Below are positions 18,753 to 28,178 of a stretch of DNA of 64,000 nt, one piece after another. This DNA comes from Mucilaginibacter pallidiroseus. GTDB taxonomy: Bacteria; Bacteroidota; Bacteroidia; Sphingobacteriales; Sphingobacteriaceae. The notes below the pieces were generated by a model. That model was not told where the DNA came from. It saw nothing but the letters and a program-made list of their open reading frames with translations, and searched no databases. Numbering within the stretch: position 1 is the stretch's first letter; every line of letters begins with the position of its first letter. The stretch is taken from contig NZ_VOEJ01000007.1 in assembly GCF_007846085.1 (NCBI RefSeq), forward strand, positions 62,001 through 126,000. The letters are read 5' to 3'. Made by a program: the position numbers and the translations under genes.

Positions 18753-18971
18753 TTATTTATATCTATAGGTTATTCTTCCCTTTGTTAAATCGTACGGACT
18801 CATTTCAAGTTTAACCCTGTCGCCAGGTAAGATCTTGATATAGTGCATACGCATTTTCCCCGATATGTGGGCAATAATCTCATGACCGTTTTCAAGCTCA
18901 ACCCTGAACATTGCATTTGACAATGCCTCCCGAATTGTACCGTCTTGCTCGATCGAAGATTGTTTAGCCAT
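18753..18971 (-). CDS. infA: Translation initiation factor IF-1
   Basis: 72 aa, the exact family length. Single OB-fold (S1-like) domain that occupies the A site during initiation. [29 protein letters not shown] and [34 protein letters not shown] are near-invariant. Located between map and rpmJ. Confidence 0.98.
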   Translation of the reverse strand: MAKQSSIEQDGTIREALSNAMFRVELENGHEIIAHISGKMRMHYIKILPGDRVKLEMSPYDLTKGRITYRYK

Positions 18972-19016
18972 ATTTTATTGATTATTACTTGTTTATGCTG
19001 CCCCAAAACCGGGATG

Positions 19017-19024
19017 CAAAGTTA
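19017..19024 (-). promoter_or_regulatory. Candidate -7 box upstream of infA
   Basis: TAACTTTG on the minus strand fits TAnnTTTG, 46 nt upstream of the infA ATG, in the map-infA gap. No good -33 element was found at 19-21 nt, so this is only a possible internal promoter. Confidence 0.3.
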
Positions 19025-19035
19025 ATAAAAAAATA

Positions 19036-19827
19036 TTAACTTTTATTTTTTTCTTCCAAAACTTTATCAATGTAGGAAAACGATGATAATACATCTGCTT
19101 TCCCCCTTTTTACTGCCACGGTATGCTCGAAATGCGCTGATGGCTTTTTATCTACTGTAGATACTGTCCATCCGTCATCCCAAAACTTAACACCTGCACG
19201 CCCTGCATTGATCATGGGTTCAATAGCAATCACCATCCCCTCCTCCAGCTTAACGCCAGATCCGCGCTTCCCATAGTTAGGCACTTCAGGTTTTTCATGT
19301 AGGCGTACGCCTACACCATGGCCTACAAGTTCCTTAACCACACCAAAACCGTTCTTCTCGGCATGCTCTTGTACGGCATAGCCGATATCACCAACGCGCA
19401 TGCCAACAACAGCCTTCTCGATACCCAGATCAAGACATTCTTTGGTAACACGTAAAAGTTTTTGGGTAAGCTCGTCAACCTCGCCAATGGCAAATGTATA
19501 AGCCGAGTCGCCGTAGTATTTATTAAGGATAACACCGCAATCAACCGATACAACATCCCCTTCAACTAAAATATGTTTGCCGGGAAAACCATGTACCACC
19601 TGGTCGTTAAGTGATATACACAAGGAGTATGGGAAACCTCCGTAATTTAAAAATGCCGGGACCCCTCCGTTGTCACGGATAAAGGTCTCGGCAAGTTTAT
19701 TTAATTCCATCGTAGTAACACCCGGGCCAATAACCTTAGCTATCTCCCCGTGTGTTTTTGCAACAAGTAAAGAACTTTCTCTTATCAGTTCTATCTCCTC
19801 GACAGACTTATAAATGATCTTTGACAT
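19036..19827 (-). CDS. map: Methionine aminopeptidase, type I
   Basis: 263 aa pita-bread-fold enzyme that removes the N-terminal methionine from nascent proteins. Metal ligands can be placed: Asp in VSVDCGVILNKYYGDSAYTF (both Asp), His in VKELVGHGVGVRLHEKP, Glu in VIAIEPMINAG and Glu in AHFEHTVAV. Located between secY (8 nt gap) and infA, the common position in this cluster. Confidence 0.98.
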   Translation of the reverse strand: MSKIIYKSVEEIELIRESSLLVAKTHGEIAKVIGPGVTTMELNKLAETFIRDNGGVPAFLNYGGFPYSLCISLNDQVVHGFPGKHILVEGDVVSVDCGVILNKYYGDSAYTFAIGEVDELTQKLLRVTKECLDLGIEKAVVGMRVGDIGYAVQEHAEKNGFGVVKELVGHGVGVRLHEKPEVPNYGKRGSGVKLEEGMVIAIEPMINAGRAGVKFWDDGWTVSTVDKKPSAHFEHTVAVKRGKADVLSSFSYIDKVLEEKNKS

Positions 19828-19835
19828 GTATTAAA

Positions 19836-21179
19836 TTAGATTACCGGCGGTGTTTCGCCTGCAGCAGTAGGTATTGCCGAACGGCCTTTTACACGACCGG
19901 TTTTCATTAATCCGTCGTAGTGACGCATTAATAAATGGCTTTCTACCTGCTGTAAAGTATCTAACACCACACCTACAAGGATGATCAATGATGTACCACC
20001 AAAGAACCTTGCAAATAAGCTGCTAACACCAACTAAACTGGCCAGGGCCGGTATAATGGCAACGATAGCTAAGAAAACAGAACCTGGCAGAGTTATTTTT
20101 GATATAACTGCATCAATGTAATCTGCCGTGGTTTTACCTGGTTTAACACCCGGTATAAAACCACCGTTCTTTTTCATATCGTCAGACATTTGCGTTGGGT
20201 TAACCGTAATGGCAGTATAGAAGTAAGTGAACAGGATAATCAATATCGCGAACACTACGTTATGCTCCCAAGAGTTATAGTTTGATAACGAAATCAAAAT
20301 ACCGTTTGCAGCTGCGTTAGGGAAAAACTGAGCAATAGTAGCAGGGATAAACATCAAAGCCTGGGCAAAGATGATAGGCATTACACCGGCAGCATTAACC
20401 TTTAAAGGAATGTACTGACGAACGCCACCGTACTGTTTGTTACCTACAATACGTTTTGCGTATTGTACAGCAATTTTACGGGTACCCTGTACAATAAGGA
20501 TGGTAAACATTACCACACCTAATAAAGCTACAATTTCAACTATAAAGGTAATTAAACCACCTGCACCGTTTGTACGTGATTGAAACTCCACTACAAATGC
20601 GCTTGGCAACTCGGCGATGATACCCGTCATGATGATGAGCGATATACCGTTACCAATACCTTTATCAGTGATTTTCTCGCCAAGCCACATTACAAATAAA
20701 GTACCTGCGGTTAATACAAATACGTTAAGTACTGTAAATGCAGGATTGCTTATAAGCATAGCATCAGCGCTAACTTGTGATTTAAGGTAACCTATAGCCT
20801 GCGCAGCTGTGATAACAATTGTTAAATAGCGTGTATACTGGTTTAACTTGTTACGGCCGCTTTCACCTTCTTTTTGTAATTTGATGAAGTGAGGCACCGC
20901 AATACCCAACAACTGTAAAACAATTGATGCTGATATATACGGCATTACACCCAATGCAAAAATAGAGGAACGTGAAAACGAACCTCCTGCAAACATGTTT
21001 AACAATCCTACAAGCCCTTCTTTGTTTTGACCGGCATGCAGCGATGCTGCGTTAACGCCAGGCAATACGATGTATGAGCCTACACGATATATCAAAAGAA
21101 ATAAGAGTGTGTTTGTGATACGCACTCTCAAATCTTCAATTTTCCAGATATTGGATAATGTGGTGAATAATTTCTTCAT
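19836..21179 (-). CDS. secY: Protein translocase channel subunit SecY
   Basis: 447 aa, ten membrane helices. Forms the SecYEG channel in the inner membrane. Family features: FLLIYRVGSYIVLPGVN in helix 1, the plug region, MWLGEKITDKGIGNGISLIIMTGI in the middle, and the last cytosolic loops. It follows rplO by 6 nt at the end of the spc operon. Confidence 0.99.
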   Translation of the reverse strand: MKKLFTTLSNIWKIEDLRVRITNTLLFLLIYRVGSYIVLPGVNAASLHAGQNKEGLVGLLNMFAGGSFSRSSIFALGVMPYISASIVLQLLGIAVPHFIKLQKEGESGRNKLNQYTRYLTIVITAAQAIGYLKSQVSADAMLISNPAFTVLNVFVLTAGTLFVMWLGEKITDKGIGNGISLIIMTGIIAELPSAFVVEFQSRTNGAGGLITFIVEIVALLGVVMFTILIVQGTRKIAVQYAKRIVGNKQYGGVRQYIPLKVNAAGVMPIIFAQALMFIPATIAQFFPNAAANGILISLSNYNSWEHNVVFAILIILFTYFYTAITVNPTQMSDDMKKNGGFIPGVKPGKTTADYIDAVISKITLPGSVFLAIVAIIPALASLVGVSSLFARFFGGTSLIILVGVVLDTLQQVESHLLMRHYDGLMKTGRVKGRSAIPTAAGETPPVI

Positions 21180-21185
21180 CGAAAT

Positions 21186-21632
21186 TTACAACTTAACAAT
21201 AGTTCCGCCGGCTGCTTCAATAGCTTTTTGCGCAGTAGCAGTAAATGCATGTGCCTTAACTTCCAATTTGGCTTTCAACTCGCCACGACCCAAGATTTTC
21301 ACTACGTCGTTACGAGATACCAAACCGTGCTCTTTCAGTATATCGAAATCAACCGAAGTTAATGTAAATTTCTCGGTTAATGCTTGCAGCACATCAAGAT
21401 TTACACCTACATACTCAACACGGTTAGGGTTTTTAAAACCAACCTTAGGCACACGGCGCTGTAAAGGCATCTGGCCACCTTCAAAACCTACTTTAGTAGA
21501 TGTACCTGAACGTGAACCGGCACCTTTATGGCCACGGGTTGATGTACCGCCACGGCCAGAACCTGTACCACGGCCTATTCTTTTTCTATTTTTAGTAGAA
21601 CCTTCTGCAGGTTTAAGATTACTTAAATTCAT
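21186..21632 (-). CDS. rplO: 50S ribosomal protein L15
   Basis: 148 aa. Glycine/arginine-rich N-terminal extension (KNRKRIGRGTGSGRGGTSTRGHKGAGSRSG) that threads into 23S rRNA, then a globular domain with GFEGGQMPLQRRVPKVGF. Normal length for a bacterial L15. Sits between rpmD and secY. Confidence 0.98.
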   Translation of the reverse strand: MNLSNLKPAEGSTKNRKRIGRGTGSGRGGTSTRGHKGAGSRSGTSTKVGFEGGQMPLQRRVPKVGFKNPNRVEYVGVNLDVLQALTEKFTLTSVDFDILKEHGLVSRNDVVKILGRGELKAKLEVKAHAFTATAQKAIEAAGGTIVKL

Positions 21633-21636
21633 GATA

Positions 21637-21816
21637 TTAAATATTTTCTACTGCTACCAGGTGGTTCACTTTCCTAACCATACCTATAATAGCCGCAGTG
21701 GCTTCAACTTCCACACTGTGGTTAATTTTCTTAAGGCCTAAAGCCTCAACAGTTTTTTTCTGGCGCTCGCTTCTGTCGATAACGCTTTTAATTTGTGTTA
21801 TTTTGATTTTCGACAT
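21637..21816 (-). CDS. rpmD: 50S ribosomal protein L30
   Basis: 59 aa read directly: [20 protein letters not shown], then [20 protein letters not shown], then [19 protein letters not shown]. The SxIxRxxxQKxTxxALGLxKxxxxV pattern is the L30 signature. ATG at 21814-21816, TAA at 21637-21639; gaps of 4 and 6 nt to rplO and rpsE. Confidence 0.97.
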   Translation of the reverse strand: MSKIKITQIKSVIDRSERQKKTVEALGLKKINHSVEVEATAAIIGMVRKVNHLVAVENI

Positions 21817-21822
21817 GACTGA

Positions 21823-22341
21823 TTATCCGTTAAATACTTTGCCTAAATTAATACCACGTTGCTGCGCTACTGTGTACGCATCACGTAATTGAGCTAATGC
21901 AGATACGGTTGCTTTAACCACGTTGTGCGGGTTTGACGAACCTTTTGATTTTGCCAATACGTTATGTACACCGGCACTCTCTAATACTGCACGCATTGCA
22001 CCACCTGCAATTACACCGGTACCGTTAGCTGCTGGCTTGATGAAAACAAAACCACCGCTAAATTTACCTATCTGCTCATGAGGAATAGTGTTGTTGATGA
22101 TAGGAACCTTTACCAAGTTCTTTTTAGCATCATCAATACCTTTAGCAATAGCTTCAGTAACCTCTTTTGCTTTACCTAAGCCGAAGCCTACTACACCATT
22201 CTCATCACCTACCACTACGATAGCAGAGAAGCTGAATGTACGGCCACCTTTGGTAACTTTGGCTACACGCTGTATGCTAACCAGGCGATCTTTTAATTCG
22301 ATCTCGCTGGTTTTTACTCTTTTTATGTTGATTGTTGACAT
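21823..22341 (-). CDS. rpsE: 30S ribosomal protein S5
   Basis: 172 aa. Involved in decoding accuracy and mRNA unwinding at the entry channel. Double-stranded RNA-binding N-terminal domain ([44 protein letters not shown]) followed by [19 protein letters not shown]. Standard position between rplR and rpmD. Confidence 0.98.
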   Translation of the reverse strand: MSTINIKRVKTSEIELKDRLVSIQRVAKVTKGGRTFSFSAIVVVGDENGVVGFGLGKAKEVTEAIAKGIDDAKKNLVKVPIINNTIPHEQIGKFSGGFVFIKPAANGTGVIAGGAMRAVLESAGVHNVLAKSKGSSNPHNVVKATVSALAQLRDAYTVAQQRGINLGKVFNG

Positions 22342-22353
22342 TTCTGTTTTCGA

Positions 22354-22698
22354 TTAAAAGTTTAAACCGCCTTCACGTGCACCTTCTGCCAATGATTTAA
22401 CACGGCCGTGGTACAAGTAACCATTTCTATCAAAAACAACGTCTTTGATACCTGCAGCAATAGCTTTTTCAGCTACCAATTTACCTACAGCTATTGATTG
22501 ATCTGATTTGCTACCTTCAGCAGTAAACTCTTTTGATAAAGATGATGCTGAAACGATAGTTTTACCAGTTACGTCGTCAATGATTTGTGCATAAATGCCT
22601 TTGTTGCTTCTGAATACAGATAAACGTGGGCGTGCTGCTGATCCTGAAAGGCGTTTACGAATGCCTTTTTTAATCCTGTCTCTTCTTGATAATTTCAT
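22354..22698 (-). CDS. rplR: 50S ribosomal protein L18
   Basis: 114 aa. Binds 5S rRNA in the central protuberance. [37 protein letters not shown] and the ending [25 protein letters not shown] are typical. It follows rplF by 5 nt. Confidence 0.98.
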   Translation of the reverse strand: MKLSRRDRIKKGIRKRLSGSAARPRLSVFRSNKGIYAQIIDDVTGKTIVSASSLSKEFTAEGSKSDQSIAVGKLVAEKAIAAGIKDVVFDRNGYLYHGRVKSLAEGAREGGLNF

Positions 22699-22703
22699 GA
22701 CGA

Positions 22704-23261
22704 TTATTTTTTAGATGCTGATTTACCTGCTTTTCTTCTCAATATCTCGCCAACAAACTTGATACCTTTACCTTTGTAAGGCTCTGGTTTACGTAACGAG
22801 CGTATTTTCGCAGCTACCTGACCAATAAGTTGTTTATCGTTTGACTCCAGGATGATGGTCGGGTTTTTACCCTTTTCAGCAGTGGTTGAAACTTTAATTT
22901 CTTGTGGTAGTTCAAATACATAGTGGTGAGAATAACCCAACACTAAATCTAATGTATTGCCGGTGTTAGTTGCGCGGTAACCCACACCTACTAATTCCTG
23001 CTCAATTTTGTAACCAGTGGTTACACCAACTACCATGTTATTTAAAAGCGCGCGGTATAAACCGTGTAACGCTTTGTGACGTTTTTGATCAGAAGGGCGT
23101 TTAACCAACAATTGGTCGCCTTCAGTCTCTACTGTGATATCTCTATCAACAGCTTGTTGCAATTCGCCTTTTGGGCCTTTTACAGTTACAACGTTATCTG
23201 CAGATACAGTAACGGTAACGCCGGCGGCTAATGCAATAGGTGCTTTTCCTACTCTTGACAT
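22704..23261 (-). CDS. rplF: 50S ribosomal protein L6
   Basis: 185 aa, two tandem L6 domains. Sits near the sarcin-ricin loop of the large subunit. [19 protein letters not shown] at the start and the C-terminal signature [28 protein letters not shown] Shine-Dalgarno-like AAGGAG lies 9 nt upstream of the ATG, one of the few in this window. Confidence 0.98.
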   Translation of the reverse strand: MSRVGKAPIALAAGVTVTVSADNVVTVKGPKGELQQAVDRDITVETEGDQLLVKRPSDQKRHKALHGLYRALLNNMVVGVTTGYKIEQELVGVGYRATNTGNTLDLVLGYSHHYVFELPQEIKVSTTAEKGKNPTIILESNDKQLIGQVAAKIRSLRKPEPYKGKGIKFVGEILRRKAGKSASKK

Positions 23262-23279
23262 TACTTAATTCTCCTTCTA

Positions 23280-23678
23280 TTAATAAACGTAGCATAAAAC
23301 TTCGCCACCTACATTCTGTGCACGTGCTTCTTTATCGGTCATAACACCTTTAGAAGTTGACAGGATAGCGATACCTAAACCATTTAATACACGTGGCATG
23401 GTGTCCATACCGGCGTATTTCCTCAAACCTGGTTTACTAATACGGTTAATGCTGCGGATAGCAGGAACTTTAGTAATCGGGTGGTACTTCAAAGCAACTT
23501 TAATAGTGCCTTGAGGACCGTTTTCCTCAAACTTGTAATTAGCAATGTAACCTTTGTCGAAAAGCACCTTAGTGATTTCCTTCTTCAGATTTGATGCAGG
23601 AATTTCAACAACCCTATGGTTGGCTTTAATAGCATTCCTTACTCTTGTAAGATAATCTGCGATTGGATCTGTATTCAT
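23280..23678 (-). CDS. rpsH: 30S ribosomal protein S8
   Basis: 132 aa. Primary 16S rRNA binder and, in enterobacteria, translational repressor of the spc operon. MNTDPIADYLTRVRNAIKANH at the start and the C-terminal VLNGLGIAILSTSKGVMTDKEARAQNVGGEVLCYVY are diagnostic. It is separated from rpsN by an unusual 210-nt gap that holds a terminator-like hairpin and a promoter-like box. Confidence 0.98.
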   Translation of the reverse strand: MNTDPIADYLTRVRNAIKANHRVVEIPASNLKKEITKVLFDKGYIANYKFEENGPQGTIKVALKYHPITKVPAIRSINRISKPGLRKYAGMDTMPRVLNGLGIAILSTSKGVMTDKEARAQNVGGEVLCYVY

Positions 23679-23760
23679 TATTATTGATTATGATGGTGGT
23701 TTCCTTCCGGGTAACATCCCCGGCGACCTTCCATCGGTTAATTCTTAAAAAATTGAGCCG

Positions 23761-23768
23761 CAAAAGTA
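23761..23768 (-). promoter_or_regulatory. Candidate -7 box for rpsH and downstream genes
   Basis: TACTTTTG on the minus strand matches TAnnTTTG exactly and directly follows the T-run of the rpsN-rpsH hairpin. No good -33 box is present at 19-21 nt. The same octamer occurs in the rpsL and hemA promoters. Confidence 0.4.
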
Positions 23769-23805
23769 CAAAAAAATTCAAAACATATTGTAGTATGTTT
23801 TGAAT
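23769..23805 (-). terminator. Terminator-like hairpin between rpsN and rpsH
   Basis: Perfect 12-bp AT-rich stem ATTCAAAACATA / TATGTTTTGAAT with a 6-nt loop. On the minus strand it is followed by a T7 run. It splits the spc operon between rpsN and rpsH. Confidence 0.7.
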
Positions 23806-23888
23806 TTCCTCACTCGAACATTATAAAGCTTAACGCCTTACATCATCCGGGCACTCGCATTAGTTTGTGCCTTCTGCCTTTTGGTAAA

Positions 23889-24158
23889 TTACCAGCTTGC
23901 CTTTTTCACTCCCGGGATTTTACCGGCAAGTGCCATTTCACGGAAAGTTACACGAGAGATGCCGAACTGGCGCATGTAACCACGTGGGCGTCCTGTTAAT
24001 TTGCAACGGTTGTGCAATTTTACCGGAGATGCCGCTTTAGGCAATTTATCTAATGCGATGTAATCGCCTGCTGCTTTAAGCTCGGCTCTTTTTTCAGCAA
24101 ATTTTGCTACTAACTTAGCACGTTTTACTTCACGTGCTTTTACGCCTTCTTTAGCCAT
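23889..24158 (-). CDS. rpsN: 30S ribosomal protein S14
   Basis: 89 aa from the ATG at 24158 ([20 protein letters not shown]). An in-frame upstream ATG at 24188 exists but would add ten residues not seen in the family. [28 protein letters not shown] is the S14 core; the zinc CXXC pairs are absent, so this is the longer C-minus form. The start overlaps the end of rplE by 8 nt, which suggests translational coupling. Confidence 0.96.
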   Translation of the reverse strand: MAKEGVKAREVKRAKLVAKFAEKRAELKAAGDYIALDKLPKAASPVKLHNRCKLTGRPRGYMRQFGISRVTFREMALAGKIPGVKKASW

Positions 24159-24714
24159 TGTTATTTTGATTTTTAAATGGTAATCCAAACTGTTTCAGTA
24201 ACTCCAATGCTTCAACATCGTTAGTTGCCGAGGTTACAAAAGTGATATCCATACCCTGGATCTTGTTGATCTTGTCAATATTGATCTCCGGGAAAATGAT
24301 TTGCTCTGTAATACCTAAAGTGTAATTTCCGCGTCCGTCAAAACCTTTATCGTTAATACCTTTAAAGTCACGAATACGTGGCAAAGCTACAGCTATTAAA
24401 CGGTCAAGAAACTCATACATTGTGTTATCACGTAAAGTAACACGTACGCCTACAGGCATGTTTTTACGCAATTTGAAGTTAGAGATATCCTTTTTTGATT
24501 TTGAAGAAACTGCCTGCTGGCCAGTAATGGTAGTTAGCTCAGTGATGGTGTTCTCGATAAGTTTTTTATCGGTAGTAGCACCGCCAACACCCTGGTTAAT
24601 GGCAATTTTTTGCAACTTAGGAACTTGCATTACGCTTTTGTACTGAAATTTATCTTTCAGTGCGGTGCGGATCTCCTCTTTGTATTTTGATTTTAATCTC
24701 GGTGTGTAAGTCAT
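24151..24714 (-). CDS. rplE: 50S ribosomal protein L5
   Basis: 187 aa. Binds 5S rRNA and contacts the P-site t[50 protein letters not shown] and the C-terminal [26 protein letters not shown] are typical. The ATG overlaps the rplX stop by one base (TAATG). A GGGGAGG sequence lies upstream as a likely ribosome-binding site. Confidence 0.98.
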   Translation of the reverse strand: MTYTPRLKSKYKEEIRTALKDKFQYKSVMQVPKLQKIAINQGVGGATTDKKLIENTITELTTITGQQAVSSKSKKDISNFKLRKNMPVGVRVTLRDNTMYEFLDRLIAVALPRIRDFKGINDKGFDGRGNYTLGITEQIIFPEINIDKINKIQGMDITFVTSATNDVEALELLKQFGLPFKNQNNNG

Positions 24715-25055
24715 TACTTAATTTCCTCCCCTGATTTTTTTGAAACTCTAACCAATTTGCCGGCATCGTTCAATTTACGTCCAACGCGGGTAGTTTTACC
24801 TGTTTTAGGCTCAACCAGCGCCAGGTTTGAAATGTGTATAGCAGCTTCCTGCTTTACAATACCACCGTTAGGGTTGGCTGCATTAGGCTTAGTGTGTTTA
24901 GATACCATATTGACACCTTCAACAACAGCCCTGTTTTTATCAGTAATTATTTCAACTATCTTACCTTGCGAACCTTTTGAGTCGCCGGCGATAACCTGTA
25001 CCAAATCACCTTTGCGGATTTTTAATTTGGCTGGTTTTGTTACTTTCTTTTCCAT
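24714..25055 (-). CDS. rplX: 50S ribosomal protein L24
   Basis: 113 aa. Assembly initiator of the large subunit near the exit tunnel. KOW motif in [25 protein letters not shown] (about 12-36), then [23 protein letters not shown]. Tight spacing with rplN (1 nt) and a one-base overlap with rplE. Confidence 0.98.
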   Translation of the reverse strand: MEKKVTKPAKLKIRKGDLVQVIAGDSKGSQGKIVEIITDKNRAVVEGVNMVSKHTKPNAANPNGGIVKQEAAIHISNLALVEPKTGKTTRVGRKLNDAGKLVRVSKKSGEEIK

Positions 25056-25056
25056 A

Positions 25057-25425
25057 TTATAATACCTCCGGTGCTAATGATACAATTTTCATAAATTGTT
25101 TTTCACGTAACTCTCTGGCAACTGGGCCAAAAATACGTGTGCCCCTTGGCTCATCCTGGTTGTTTAACAAAACAGCAGCGTTATCGTCAAAACGGATATA
25201 TGAACCATCCTTGCGGCGAATCTCTTTTTTAGTTCTAACCACTACGGCTTTAGATACGGTACCTTTTTTAACGTTACCTGACGGTATAGCGCTTTTAACG
25301 GTAACTACAATCTTATCACCGATAGATGCATAACGCTTACCGGTACCGCCCAATACGCGAATAACTAAAACTTCTTTAGCTCCGCTGTTGTCGGCTACAT
25401 TTAATCTTGATTCCTGTTGTACCAT
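25057..25425 (-). CDS. rplN: 50S ribosomal protein L14
   Basis: 122 aa, exact family length. Intersubunit bridge protein. [27 protein letters not shown] at the start and the end [19 protein letters not shown] are near-invariant. First gene of the spc part, 1 nt from rpsQ. Confidence 0.99.
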   Translation of the reverse strand: MVQQESRLNVADNSGAKEVLVIRVLGGTGKRYASIGDKIVVTVKSAIPSGNVKKGTVSKAVVVRTKKEIRRKDGSYIRFDDNAAVLLNNQDEPRGTRIFGPVARELREKQFMKIVSLAPEVL

Positions 25426-25426
25426 G

Positions 25427-25681
25427 TTATTTAGCCCTCTCTAAAATTTGAACTAATCTCCAGTTTTTGTTTTTGCTCAACGGACGAGTTTCCATAATCA
25501 ATACGGTATCGCCAACACCACAGGTGTTTGCTTCGTCATGAGCCATAAATTTGGTAGTTTTCTTTACGAATTTACCATAGATAGGGTGTTTCACCTTACG
25601 CTCTACGGCAACAACAATAGATTTTTCCATCTTATTGCTAACTACCAGGCCGGTACGTGTTTTTCTTAAATTTCTTTCCAT
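25427..25681 (-). CDS. rpsQ: 30S ribosomal protein S17
   Basis: 84 aa OB-fold protein that binds 16S rRNA early in assembly. [45 protein letters not shown] and [20 protein letters not shown] match the family. Between rpmC and rplN. Confidence 0.98.
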   Translation of the reverse strand: MERNLRKTRTGLVVSNKMEKSIVVAVERKVKHPIYGKFVKKTTKFMAHDEANTCGVGDTVLIMETRPLSKNKNWRLVQILERAK

Positions 25682-25700
25682 TATTTCCGACGCTTAAAAT

Positions 25701-25910
25701 TTAATTCTGTTCAGAAGCTGCCGCCGCTTTGCGTTTGGTTAATTCAGTAGTTAAACGGGCGATATCCTTACGCACTTTAGTGATACGTGAAGGGTTTTCA
25801 ATTGCTGAAACCGCGTGAGCAAATTTCAATTTAGTAAGAGTACTTTTCTCTTCGCCCAGTCTTGCTGCCAATTCTTCGGTTGAAAGCTCTAAAATCTCTG
25901 AGTTTTTCAT
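25701..25910 (-). CDS. rpmC: 50S ribosomal protein L29
   Basis: 69 aa, two long helices. Exit-tunnel protein that helps dock SRP and trigger factor. ILELSTEELAARLGEEKSTLTKLKFAHAVSAIENPSRITKVRKDIARLTTEL is typical. A 117-nt gap rich in AAGTC/CAACTTT motifs separates it from rplP (counted from the rplP stop). Confidence 0.96.
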   Translation of the reverse strand: MKNSEILELSTEELAARLGEEKSTLTKLKFAHAVSAIENPSRITKVRKDIARLTTELTKRKAAAASEQN

Positions 25911-26027
25911 TTTCTTTAATTAATTGTTGTAATGTTTGAAAGTCTTAAAGTTGTTATGCTCTTGTAGTGTTGTATCTAAAAGACCAACTTTTTAGTCTTC
26001 AACTTTACAACCTTCCAACTTACTTAT

Positions 26028-26450
26028 TTATGCTTCTACGTAATCCCTACGTGTTACAAACCTGGTTTGTACAGGTAATTTTTGAGCTGCAAGGCGTAAT
26101 GCCTCTTTAGCAACCTCCAAAGGCACACCTTCGGCTTCAAAAATCATACGGCCCGGGCGTACAACGGCAACCCAATATTCTGGGGCACCCTTACCTTTAC
26201 CCATACGTACCTCTGCTGGTTTTTTAGTTACAGGCTTGTCAGGGAAAATCCTGATCCACACCTGGCCTTCACGTTTCATAAAACGTGTTACAGCGATACG
26301 TGCAGCCTCGATCTGACGGCTGGTGATCCATGCCGCTTCGAGTGATTTTATACCGAAAGATCCGAATGAAAGCTCAGCGCCACGGCTGGCTAAACCTTTC
26401 ATTCTGCCTTTTTGCATCTTTCTGAACTTCGTTCTTTTTGGCTGTAGCAT
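26028..26450 (-). CDS. rplP: 50S ribosomal protein L16
   Basis: 140 aa from the ATG at 26450 ([24 protein letters not shown]), the family start; an in-frame upstream start at 26474 is less likely. Binds near the A-site tRNA and 5S rRNA. Core [61 protein letters not shown] is unmistakable in short blocks: [25 protein letters not shown]. Confidence 0.98.
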   Translation of the reverse strand: MLQPKRTKFRKMQKGRMKGLASRGAELSFGSFGIKSLEAAWITSRQIEAARIAVTRFMKREGQVWIRIFPDKPVTKKPAEVRMGKGKGAPEYWVAVVRPGRMIFEAEGVPLEVAKEALRLAAQKLPVQTRFVTRRDYVEA

Positions 26451-26486
26451 TTTGTTAAAGCTTTGAGATATCAAGTTTGATTTGCA

Positions 26487-26505
26487 GGGCCGGCATAACC
26501 GGCCC
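26487..26505. other. GC-rich hairpin between rpsC and rplP
   Basis: 7-bp stem GGGCCGG / CCGGCCC with a 5-nt loop, the only strongly GC-rich stem inside the cluster. There is no T-run on the minus strand, so it may be an RNA processing or pausing site in the 171-nt rpsC-rplP gap. Confidence 0.45.
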
Positions 26506-26621
26506 CTTTACTCAAATCTGTATATCTTAATTTTTTGTTACTTAATTTAACTTCAGACATTGCGGCCGGAGATATTTGACATCGATATCGCTCGGAAACA
26601 GGATCTGTTGTCTTTTACTAA

Positions 26622-27476
26622 TTATCTCCTTGGTGCACCACCACGGTTTCCACCACCTTGACCACCACGGTTGTTGTTAGCACCCGGGCCGCCTCTGCGG
26701 TCGCCACCTGGTTTACGATCGCCACGACGTTCACCGCCACGTTCGCCACCTCTTGCATTATCACGTCCGCCAAAGCCGGCACCACCTTCTGGGCGGCCAC
26801 CTTTAGTGCTTGCGTTGCTTGTGCTGCCAATGTTTGGAGACAAGTCACGTTTGCCATAAACTTCGCCTTTGCAGATCCATACTTTAATACCTATTTTACC
26901 ATAAGTTGTCAAAGCTTCGCCTAATGCATAATCAATATCAGCGCGGAAGGTATGTAACGGAATCCTTCCCTCTTTATATTGTTCGGTACGTGCCATCTCG
27001 GCACCACCTAAACGTCCGCTTGTCATTACTTTGATACCTTCGGCACCCATTCTCATGGTTGCAGCAATGGTAGTTTTCATGGCACGACGGAACGATATAC
27101 GTGCTTCAAGTTGTTTAGCAATACCTTCGGCAACTAACTGAGCATCAAGCTCAGGGCGTTTAATCTCGAAGATGTTGATCTGAACATCTTTCTTTGTTAA
27201 TTTTTTTAACTCTTCTTTGATCTTATCAACTTCCTGGCCGCCTTTACCAATCACAATACCCGGACGGGCAGTGTGGATGGTCACAGTGATGCGTTTTAAA
27301 GTACGTTCAATAACTACTTTAGATACGCCGCCTTTGTTAATACGGGCTGATAAGTATTTGCGGATTTTTTCGTCTTCAACTAATTTGTCGGAGTAGTTAT
27401 TTCCACCGAACCAATTAGAATCCCAACCACGGATTATTCCTAACCTGTTGCCTATTGGATGTGCTTTTTGTCCCAT
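26622..27476 (-). CDS. rpsC: 30S ribosomal protein S3 with RGG-rich tail
   Basis: 284 aa, about 50-70 longer than usual. Residues 1 to about 215 are normal S3: [24 protein letters not shown], the KH domain [20 protein letters not shown] (about 74-93), and the C-terminal domain with [21 protein letters not shown]. From about residue 222 the protein is Gly/Arg/Asn-rich with many RGG/RGGE/GGDRR units and no aromatic core, ending [10 protein letters not shown]. Such tails are RNA-binding and disordered in other proteins. It lies at the mRNA entry channel, so the tail could touch incoming mRNA (inference). Confidence 0.97.
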   Translation of the reverse strand: MGQKAHPIGNRLGIIRGWDSNWFGGNNYSDKLVEDEKIRKYLSARINKGGVSKVVIERTLKRITVTIHTARPGIVIGKGGQEVDKIKEELKKLTKKDVQINIFEIKRPELDAQLVAEGIAKQLEARISFRRAMKTTIAATMRMGAEGIKVMTSGRLGGAEMARTEQYKEGRIPLHTFRADIDYALGEALTTYGKIGIKVWICKGEVYGKRDLSPNIGSTSNASTKGGRPEGGAGFGGRDNARGGERGGERRGDRKPGGDRRGGPGANNNRGGQGGGNRGGAPRR

Positions 27477-27482
27477 TTCAAA

Positions 27483-27905
27483 TTAGTTGTTATCGTTTTT
27501 ACTATCCACAATAAGGGTAACATGGTTAGAGCGTTTGCGGATACGGAAACCACGGCCTTGCGGCGCAGGGCGTAACCTTTTTAGCTGACGGCCACCGCCT
27601 ACTGAAATCTCTTTTACAAAAAGATCATCGGCGTTTTTACCTTCGTTTTTAGCTTGCCAGTTGTTGATTGCTGATAAAAGCAATTTTTCAACGCGTATAG
27701 CTGCTTCTTTATTTGTGAACTTTAAGATGCTTAACGCTTTAAATACGTTTTCACCACGGATCAAGTCAACCACCAAACGCATTTTGCGTGGTGATGTTGG
27801 GCAGTCCTGTAACTTAGCAACAGAAGCGCCACCTGTCTGAGCTTTAGCAGCTTCTTTTTGTTGCCTGATCAGTACAGACTTTTTGATTTTTGTTGTTGCT
27901 TCCAT
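27483..27905 (-). CDS. rplV: 50S ribosomal protein L22
   Basis: 140 aa. Its beta-hairpin lines the exit tunnel. Core [48 protein letters not shown] and the hairpin/tip [25 protein letters not shown]. The N-terminus carries about 20 extra basic residues. Between rpsS and rpsC. Confidence 0.97.
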   Translation of the reverse strand: MEATTKIKKSVLIRQQKEAAKAQTGGASVAKLQDCPTSPRKMRLVVDLIRGENVFKALSILKFTNKEAAIRVEKLLLSAINNWQAKNEGKNADDLFVKEISVGGGRQLKRLRPAPQGRGFRIRKRSNHVTLIVDSKNDNN

Positions 27906-27911
27906 TGCCTG

Positions 27912-28178
27912 TTATTTTTTCTTCTCTGCGTGACCGCGGAATGTACGGGTTGGTGCAAATTCTCCCAACTTGTGACCAACCATGTTTTCTGTTACATACA
28001 CAGGTATAAATTTGTTACCGTTGTGTACTGCGAATGTATGACCAACGAAATCCGGAGAAATCATGGAACGACGTGACCATGTTTTTACAACCGATTTTTT
28101 ATTTGAATCATTCAAGGTAAGAACTTTTCTTTCCAAGTTATGATCAATATATGGTCCTTTTTTAATTGAACGTGCCAT
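27912..28178 (-). CDS. rpsS: 30S ribosomal protein S19
   Basis: 88 aa head protein of the small subunit. [22 protein letters not shown] and [50 protein letters not shown] in conserved short blocks. The start overlaps the rplB stop by one base. Confidence 0.98.
   Translation of the reverse strand: MARSIKKGPYIDHNLERKVLTLNDSNKKSVVKTWSRRSMISPDFVGHTFAVHNGNKFIPVYVTENMVGHKLGEFAPTRTFRGHAEKKK

Noticed and set aside
26658..26924. Open frames opposite the S3 tail
   Set aside because: Low-complexity Ala/Thr or Pro-rich products from the antisense of a GC-rich RGG tail.
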